The notes under the pieces are model-generated. The model ran no database searches and had not been told where the DNA came from. It saw only the letters and a list, made by a program, of their open reading frames with translations. From Streptomyces cadmiisoli (GTDB taxonomy: Bacteria > Actinomycetota > Actinomycetes > Streptomycetales > Streptomycetaceae): a stretch of 64,000 bases of DNA. The stretch's first letter is position 1. Every line of letters starts with the position of its first letter. Shown here piece after piece: positions 59,401-64,000 of this stretch. The position numbers and the translations under genes are program-made. The stretch covers positions 3,162,001 to 3,226,000 of the forward strand of contig NZ_CP030073.1 in NCBI RefSeq assembly GCF_003261055.1, read 5' to 3'.

Positions 59401-60949
59401 CTTCCGCGTCGAGGAGGTAGAAGAAGAGCCGGTTGGTGACGTCGAGGTCGTCGGTGAAGACGAACGCCTTGGTGCCCAGAAGTCCCTGGGATGTGCGCTC
59501 TGCCGGGTGGTCGAGGACGCGCGGGAGGAGCATCGCCGTCTGGATGGTGGTGGACAGTACGGAGGCGCCACTGGTGGGGTCGCTGCGCACGGCGACCATG
59601 TATTCGGCGCCCTCGTACTCCATCTCGTCTGCGCCTGGCTCGATGTTGGTGACGAGTCCGTCGTCAACGCCCGTCAGATCGGCCATGTGGCGAACGGCGT
59701 TCGACAGCGTCGCGGACAAGCCGACGAAGGTGACCGGACTGCGCAGCGAGTGGTGCCAGCGTCGCAGGACGAGGGCTGCCTGGGCGCCGGTGGTGCCGCT
59801 GTAGGTGTGGATCTCGTCGAGCAGCATCAGGCGGGGTTTCTTGGCCGCGCCAACGCCGAACAGTGTGCCCAGGGACAGGTCGGACAGGCCGCGGTTGAGC
59901 ATCTCGGTGGTGGTGAACAGCACGTCCGGAGGCCGTCGGCTCATCCGGTGCCGGGTCAGAACCAGCATGGAGTCGTCGAACACACGCGGGCAAGTGCCGC
60001 AGATCAGGCGTTCCGTTCCAGCCTTGGCGTCCTGCTCGGACCAGAACAGTGTGCCCCCGCACACGGTGTATCCGTCACCGGGACAGGTGAAGTGAGGGCA
60101 CTGAAAGCCTTCGGCCCGTTTCGTCCATGCGGAATAGGAGGCCGTCAGGCTCTTCGTGCTGGTTGGGGTGTCCTTGTTGAGTACCCCGATGGTCATGGGC
60201 CGGCCGTTGGTCTTCGTCCACAGGTGGTCGAGCCGCCGGGCGTGCGCGAAGGCGGTGTTGAGTTGGTCCTTGAGGAGTTCGTTGCGCGGGTATACGGCCA
60301 GCGCACGCGTCCATGCCGACTTGTCCTGGAGTCCCGTCAGGTAGGCGAAGGCCGGCAGGTAGAAGGCGAGTGTCTTGCCGCTACCGGTGCCGGCACCCAC
60401 GACGGTGGCGGTGGTGATGTTGGACTGCAGGGCTGTGAAGATCTGGCGGCTGGCACGGACCTGGAAGCCGCTGAGGTCGGCGTGTTGGGGACCCCGCCAC
60501 GTCATGGCATCGATGACCTGGCGGTAGAGGTCGTGGAGCACATCGGTGCCGTCGATGACTGCGTGTCTGGACTGGTCGCGCCGCGGGTAGGCACGCGGGC
60601 GTCGCGCGTAGCGGAAGTCCGAGACGAGAGCAGCCCCTTGGTGCCAGGCCGTGGGGTCGTTGGAGGGGAAGATCTGGCGCAGTCGGGCCAGCAGGCGCAG
60701 CGTCTCCCCGTTGCGGGTACGCCACCGTGACGGCGAGACCGCATCATCGCGGATGATCAGCCCCTTGTCCTCGAGGGCCTCGATTGCCTCCTGGGCGGTG
60801 TCGAGTTCGCCGCGCTCCATGAGGACGTCATCGATGTGGGTGTGCAGTTCGCCTTCGGTGAATCCGCCGTCGACAACGCCCCAGGACAGCAGGGGGTCCT
60901 CGTGTTTTTCGAGGACGCCGAGGATTTCACTCTCGGTCTCAGGAGTCAC
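56468..60949 (-). CDS. DpdJ-like superfamily II helicase
   Basis: A 1493-residue protein. An N-terminal winged-helix-like stretch is followed by the Q-motif region GFQVRASRQIF, Walker A GAGTGSGKT (185-193), Walker B LLDEIHTYSG (DEIH 378-381), motif III LSAT and motif VI QRKGRAGR. A zinc cluster is inserted in lobe 1: Cys284, Cys289, Cys297, Cys317 and Cys320. The long C-terminal half contains VWLTEASIGGGGFIEAL, similar to the end of DUF1998/YprA-type helicases. Size and layout fit DpdJ. GTG 60949 overlaps the upstream gene (GTGA). It likely translocates DNA for the PLD nuclease encoded next. No frameshift. Confidence 0.78.
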   Translation of the reverse strand: MTPETESEILGVLEKHEDPLLSWGVVDGGFTEGELHTHIDDVLMERGELDTAQEAIEALEDKGLIIRDDAVSPSRWRTRNGETLRLLARLRQIFPSNDPTAWHQGAALVSDFRYARRPRAYPRRDQSRHAVIDGTDVLHDLYRQVIDAMTWRGPQHADLSGFQVRASRQIFTALQSNITTATVVGAGTGSGKTLAFYLPAFAYLTGLQDKSAWTRALAVYPRNELLKDQLNTAFAHARRLDHLWTKTNGRPMTIGVLNKDTPTSTKSLTASYSAWTKRAEGFQCPHFTCPGDGYTVCGGTLFWSEQDAKAGTERLICGTCPRVFDDSMLVLTRHRMSRRPPDVLFTTTEMLNRGLSDLSLGTLFGVGAAKKPRLMLLDEIHTYSGTTGAQAALVLRRWHHSLRSPVTFVGLSATLSNAVRHMADLTGVDDGLVTNIEPGADEMEYEGAEYMVAVRSDPTSGASVLSTTIQTAMLLPRVLDHPAERTSQGLLGTKAFVFTDDLDVTNRLFFYLLDAEGQRYRAPRTQQFKDPLASLRRPGQDNLTDQRRAGQVWDLPVKLGHKLDRPGLNVSRTTSQDAGVDTASQLVVATASLEVGFDDPDVGAVLQHKAPRGVAAFLQRKGRAGRSRRMRPYTVVVLSDYGRDRATYEAWDALFDPVLPELVLPIRNRAVLRIQATLAMLDWLAAQLQSDYRYAKLWRDLKGLADPKYPDNRKVQQTAVTILRHLLRDPGRQRSLRLWIEGALQVSEELAAEILWHPPRPLILAAVPTLARRLDSEWAVAEDHTYVKGKDLMGKNPLPDFFPENLFSELALPEGYVVIPPQQSWEKEPELQAMGLAQMLREYAPGRVSRRFATRNLEHRHWIPVPYGQRETVMDLAPALQAHHREETATVEVGGVPTPIPIVRPDRVDLQLAPPELKDASNASLVWRSQFLERGLGLVARLPLSDPIGSLIDEARFFLHAQNAHVEVRRLAIQSEASLVFARGGEARVKAQFSLDDERVGLGATYDVDGLRLTTTVPDVIAPPGDLDPALRSAWFQHVLTNDPELLEQMNKFQLEWLHQTIECMLLMSAVSDGTSLPHAYQMVRETFADRLTDTLKAMFRSSDVEESESATLGRVGERLRQLLADKGIIARLDHLTDQVWDPDPAQFQAWLRQRVLATLGQAALWAAREICPEHDPEGIIVDIEPGYAPDGTWRHGQVWLTEASIGGGGFIEALATRVRPDPRRFLRLIMRAVQPSTTELVDAHMRRIVRYTTERSDWLDLVAEYRGSATQADRVKNLDRIRAQLRASGIHGAEQSVVSSLANRLLRPGSTAQTDQALCTLIGEWEIQEQRLGLEISPRTWAYLMRQRHDLDAGLNLSANSSDRQRIDAIQSALWPRGWAIRAGALQSWNPYFDNPPAAPDLIRGLFTSIDDLISVTDLDADTLVRTRLAQQGSAQLIAPPEDVSALADMLVDLSIRPIETDFLQVFPRVVEIDHRSEGSVVATLELAEVSA

Positions 60950-61656
60950 CGCAGCCTCACCCAGAAGCGGTCCAGGATTCCCAGCCTCGACAGCCCGGCA
61001 AGGACCTCGGGGGTGAAGGAGTTCAAGGGCGTCCCTGCGGCTTCCTGGGCGCCCGTAATCACTCGGGCGAGGACCGGGTCAACGAGTGCGGCGATCTGCT
61101 TGCCGCATGCTTGGAGGCTCTCCAGCGCCGCAGTCAGCCTGGCGACGTCACCCGACTCGGGGACGGCGCGGTTGTTCAGGACATTGAGCACGCCTTGCGC
61201 CTTCTCAATCTTGATGCGGATCTCTTCCACGTCGATCCCGCTCTTGCTCAGCGTAGCGACAAGATCCTCATTGATCACCGGTACTTCACGGTTGCGTTCA
61301 GCAGTCCATGCCTGCTCAACGGACTTACGAAGGCCCTTCACAAAGCCATCGGCTGCCTTGACCTGCACCTTCAGTGCTTGCAGTGGGGCATCGGCGTCCT
61401 GGCTCGGGAGCATTTCGGCGAGCGCGTGTAGATCTGCGGCCAGTTGGGCGGCCTGCGGACCGAGGTCCGTGCCCAAGGCAGCATGGACTGTGCGCAGTTC
61501 GGTGACGCCCCGACTGAGGCGCTGGATCGTCTCGATGAAGGTCTCGACGTTCTCGGCCTGTCCGGCCAACTCGCCGGTGCGGCGGTTGATCTTGTCCTCG
61601 TCGTGGGCAGCGACCGCTGCCACACGCAGACGCTGAACTTGTTCGATGAGCGTCAT
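60946..61656 (-). CDS. DpdI-like helical protein
   Basis: A 236-residue, almost wholly alpha-helical protein (MTLIEQVQRLRVAAVAAHDE) with long Leu/Ala/Glu heptads and no catalytic motif. Two conspicuous segments are ETIQRLSRGVTELRTVHAAL and VNVLNNRAVPESGDVARL-like sequence near the C-terminus (written here from residues ~165-185). It is assigned DpdI mainly by position between the helicase and ATPase genes and by size. ATG 61656 overlaps the upstream stop (ATGA), and its own stop overlaps the helicase start. It may be a structural partner of DpdH. Low certainty on name. Confidence 0.55.
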   Translation of the reverse strand: MTLIEQVQRLRVAAVAAHDEDKINRRTGELAGQAENVETFIETIQRLSRGVTELRTVHAALGTDLGPQAAQLAADLHALAEMLPSQDADAPLQALKVQVKAADGFVKGLRKSVEQAWTAERNREVPVINEDLVATLSKSGIDVEEIRIKIEKAQGVLNVLNNRAVPESGDVARLTAALESLQACGKQIAALVDPVLARVITGAQEAAGTPLNSFTPEVLAGLSRLGILDRFWVRLR

Positions 61657-64000
61657 GCGCCCCCCTCAGGTCCGGCCACGTCCATGACCTCGCGGCTCAA
61701 GGTCTCCAGCCCGGCCACGAGCCGCTGGAGGGTCTCGTCGTACTCACGCTGAGCTTCCGAGGCCGGTCCGGCCTGAAGCTTTTGCTCCAGCACCTTCACA
61801 GCAGCCAACGCAGGGTCGAGCCACGCCCGGATGCGCAGGGCCGGCCCCTCGTCCAGGGTCACCAGGCGCAGACGCTGATCGGTGGTGAGGGTGGGCCAGG
61901 CGTCAAAACCCTCACTCAGGTCTTTCACCTTCTTTAGATCACCGGCTTTCACCGACTTCGCCGCGCTGTGGAGGGCAGGCGCGTTGATCGAGTTGGCTGA
62001 CTGGGCAAGCGCTGCCAGGTCGGAGAGCAGGGTGTTGAGGGCATGGGCCACCTCGGCGACGTCGCCGCCGAGATCGCTCACGTCGGGTACCAGCCGTCGG
62101 GTTTCCTCGAGCATCGGATCCAGCATGGTGGTTCGCTTCTTGATGCCGTCCGCCACTTTTCTAATCTGCTCGGGGACGTGCTCGGGCCAGGGCGCCTCAC
62201 CCGCGTCGTCGCGCATTGCGCGTACAAGGCGCGGCAGGTCAATGGCCAGCGGCTTGCCGGTGCCCTGGCGGTAGGACGTCAAGCGGAGCAGTCGCCGCTG
62301 AAGGAGGTTGCGATCCGCCTTCGGGTCAGCGCTGGTGAAGCGGTCCTGCAGTCCCCGTGTGTGGCGCCGTTGCTCGGGATCGGCCAGCTTCGACGGCCTG
62401 GCGAAGAGCGCCTTGACCCGGCTGAGTGCGTCGCTCTTGTACGAGTCGGCGATCCCCAGTGACCTGCTGACGGACAGAAGGGCGTGGGCAAGGCGGCTCA
62501 GTTCGGCGTCGTCACCTTGTGAGGGAAGGAGGGAAGCGGACACGCTGTCCGCCCATGCCTGGACTTTGATCATGCACAGGCTTTGCAGTGCGTCGCCCTG
62601 CGGCACGTTCGCCCAGGACTCCTTCGCGTCCACCCAGGCGAGCGCACGAAGAACTCGGACGTCCTCCATGTTGCGGTGGTCAATCGAGATCAGCGCGGTC
62701 TGCAGGGCACTTCCGTCCAGTGCGATCGAAGTCTTCGCATCAAAACTTGGCGCAAGTTCCGCCCCTCCCTTGGTCCAGTCTCCGCTGTCGCCTCCGTATC
62801 CGTCTTCGAGTCCCAGATAGCCAATGACGGCGGTGTGCACGATATTCCTGAGATCGTTGCGGTGTCTCTGAAGAAGCTCGCCGGTCTTGTGCCATTCGTC
62901 GACGGCCCGGACCAAAGGCGGCTTCGAAGCCGCTGGCGGCGGGGACGAAGGGGGCGGAGACGGCGAGCCCGCAGGGGGCTCTCCCGTTTCGTCCGAGGGC
63001 GGGATCGAACCCGGCCGCACCGTCTCATGCAGGTGGGTCTGCTGCTCGGTGATGAGGTCCGGCAGGGGCGGGATGGCGAATGCTTCATGAATCGTCGGGT
63101 GAAGGTTCTGCGGTCCGTGACCCGGCCCCCAGAAGCGGACCATCCGTACGCGGCGCTCGGAGAGTGCGGGGTCACCTGGCGTGCGCAGCCGGACCTGGTC
63201 CTCGACGTTGTCGAGGGTGTCCAGCGCACCGGTGTGGAAGTCGTTCTCGAATCCGGCGCTGGGAAAGCGGCCTTCGTCGAGTTCGGTCTGGTCGCGGTGC
63301 AGGACGGGGCGCAGGACGCGGGTCAGAACGTCGCGCGCGACAAAGGCATCACCCTTGGACTGACTGCGGATGGCCCGGTCGAGTGCCGTCCTGCTGAACG
63401 GAAACAGGCCGACGCCTGCAACCTCCCCGAATGCCTGGTGGCAGTTGTCCCGGACGGGGCATTGCAGACAATGGTTGAGCTCCGGGCGTTCGTCCGTGTG
63501 GTGCTTGTCGATCTCCTTGGAGCCGACGCGTACCGCGTTGAGGTACCGGGCGGCGAACCGTGCGGGGTCGAACGGGGCTGTTTTGTCCGCCGGAAGTTCG
63601 AGATCGAAGACCTTATAGGTCCGCGTGTACACCGTCTCTGGCATCTGGTTGACGAAGTAACCAGTAGTGACGGCCATGACGACACGCATCGGGCACAGGG
63701 CGAGCGTCTCGGTGGGCAGCAGGGTGATTGCGTCGATGAGGCCGCCCTGAATGCCTTGGAAGATCGAGAAGTCCTCGATCAGGAGGAGAAGTTCCAGTCC
63801 CTGCCTGTGCAGGTCGAGGCGTAGTTCGACGAGGAGTTGCTTGAGGTCGTCTCCCCCGATCCCGAAAACCTCACTGACTGCCGGTCCGAGTTGCTCGTTG
63901 AGCATCTTCGCTGCCAGGTCCCGCAGGGGAGCATCGCTGGCGAGTGCGCTGGCGACACTAGCGGCGTCGGCGCCGGCCTTGCTGACATCGTCGACCGAGA
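61653..64000 (-). CDS. DpdH-like ATPase (5' end outside window)
   Basis: At least 781 codons, open to the right edge; the N-terminus with any Walker A is missing. A Walker B-like strand LELLLLIEDFSIFQG, then PMRVVMAVTTGYFVNQ (sensor-like), resembles an AAA/STAND ATPase. A Cys cluster CLQCPVRDNC follows (likely zinc or Fe-S), then a long helical region (about 300-780). Fits DpdH in the Dpd restriction set. The stop overlaps the start of the DpdI-like gene. The remaining upstream genes (dpdE/F/G and dpdA-C, if present) would lie beyond 64000. Confidence 0.7.
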   Translation of the reverse strand, partial: SVDDVSKAGADAASVASALASDAPLRDLAAKMLNEQLGPAVSEVFGIGGDDLKQLLVELRLDLHRQGLELLLLIEDFSIFQGIQGGLIDAITLLPTETLALCPMRVVMAVTTGYFVNQMPETVYTRTYKVFDLELPADKTAPFDPARFAARYLNAVRVGSKEIDKHHTDERPELNHCLQCPVRDNCHQAFGEVAGVGLFPFSRTALDRAIRSQSKGDAFVARDVLTRVLRPVLHRDQTELDEGRFPSAGFENDFHTGALDTLDNVEDQVRLRTPGDPALSERRVRMVRFWGPGHGPQNLHPTIHEAFAIPPLPDLITEQQTHLHETVRPGSIPPSDETGEPPAGSPSPPPSSPPPAASKPPLVRAVDEWHKTGELLQRHRNDLRNIVHTAVIGYLGLEDGYGGDSGDWTKGGAELAPSFDAKTSIALDGSALQTALISIDHRNMEDVRVLRALAWVDAKESWANVPQGDALQSLCMIKVQAWADSVSASLLPSQGDDAELSRLAHALLSVSRSLGIADSYKSDALSRVKALFARPSKLADPEQRRHTRGLQDRFTSADPKADRNLLQRRLLRLTSYRQGTGKPLAIDLPRLVRAMRDDAGEAPWPEHVPEQIRKVADGIKKRTTMLDPMLEETRRLVPDVSDLGGDVAEVAHALNTLLSDLAALAQSANSINAPALHSAAKSVKAGDLKKVKDLSEGFDAWPTLTTDQRLRLVTLDEGPALRIRAWLDPALAAVKVLEQKLQAGPASEAQREYDETLQRLVAGLETLSREVMDVAGPEGGA

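Noticed and set aside
53743..64000. Calling the operon DISARM
   Set aside because: A helicase and a PLD protein are present, but there is no DrmB-like DUF1998 protein and no methylase, and the ATPase, DpdI- and DpdD-like genes fit Dpd better.
51120..64000. Actinomycete conjugative element (AICE)
   Set aside because: An integrase and excisionase are present, but no replication initiator, FtsK-like Tra or Spd genes appear in the window.

Overview
The window is chromosomal DNA from a Streptomyces. Its base composition is very GC-rich with strong third-position GC bias. It carries Streptomyces-specific genes (scy, filP, the chiS-chiR-chiC chitinase locus), and the gene order from the methylmalonyl-CoA epimerase tail through scy/filP, nucS, the atp operon, prfA-prmC-sua5-glyA, rho, thrB-thrC-hom and lysA matches the core of Streptomyces chromosomes such as S. 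coelicolor. All identities come from reading translated sequence and from memory of the families; no database search was run.

Layout. 1-5.6 kb: tail of a methylmalonyl-CoA epimerase gene, then the two coiled-coil cytoskeletal genes scy and filP. 5.7-9.7 kb: two tandem ABC-2 type exporter pairs that look like a local duplication. 9.7-18.6 kb: small conserved actinobacterial genes, a luciferase-like oxidoreductase, nucS (mismatch endonuclease), a membrane-anchored P-loop protein, a STAS protein, a 3-hydroxybutyryl-CoA dehydrogenase and a PduO-type cobalamin adenosyltransferase. The last two fit the propionyl/methylmalonyl-CoA and B12 theme suggested by the epimerase. 18.7-24.4 kb: sensor kinase ChiS, regulator ChiR and chitinase ChiC. 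An intact IS1182-like element sits exactly at the chiR stop codon, just upstream of the paired 12-bp repeats of the chiC promoter. 24.4-32.9 kb: a DUF2550 gene and the complete F1Fo ATP synthase operon atpIBEFHAGDC on the minus strand. 33.1-51 kb, almost all minus strand: a cell-wall polyprenyl-phosphate transferase, glyA, a phosphatase-like gene lacking its catalytic Cys, sua5, prmC, prfA, rpmE, an LCP ligase, rho, thrB, thrC, hom, lysA, an ArgRS-like protein without catalytic domain (NrtL) and a stand-alone response regulator.

51.1-64.0 kb is a genomic island. It begins at an intact tRNA-Arg(CCG) gene, followed by a DUF6083-type gene, a tyrosine integrase, and a frameshifted excisionase whose frame overlaps the integrase start. 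A tightly overlapping five-gene operon follows: a DpdD-like protein, a single-HKD phospholipase-D-fold nuclease (DpdK-like), a 1493-residue superfamily II helicase with zinc cysteines (DpdJ-like), a helical protein (DpdI-like) and an ATPase (DpdH-like) that runs off the right edge. This set matches the restriction half of the Dpd (7-deazaguanine-in-DNA) defence system. The modification genes dpdA/B/C are not in the window and would have to lie further right. Base composition and gene content differ visibly from the core, consistent with transfer.

The island is the most interesting part. Other notable points are the IS at the chiR stop codon, the Cys-to-Ser change in the LMW-phosphatase fold, the near-perfect 81-bp tandem duplication in nrtL, and the hairpins around atpC.
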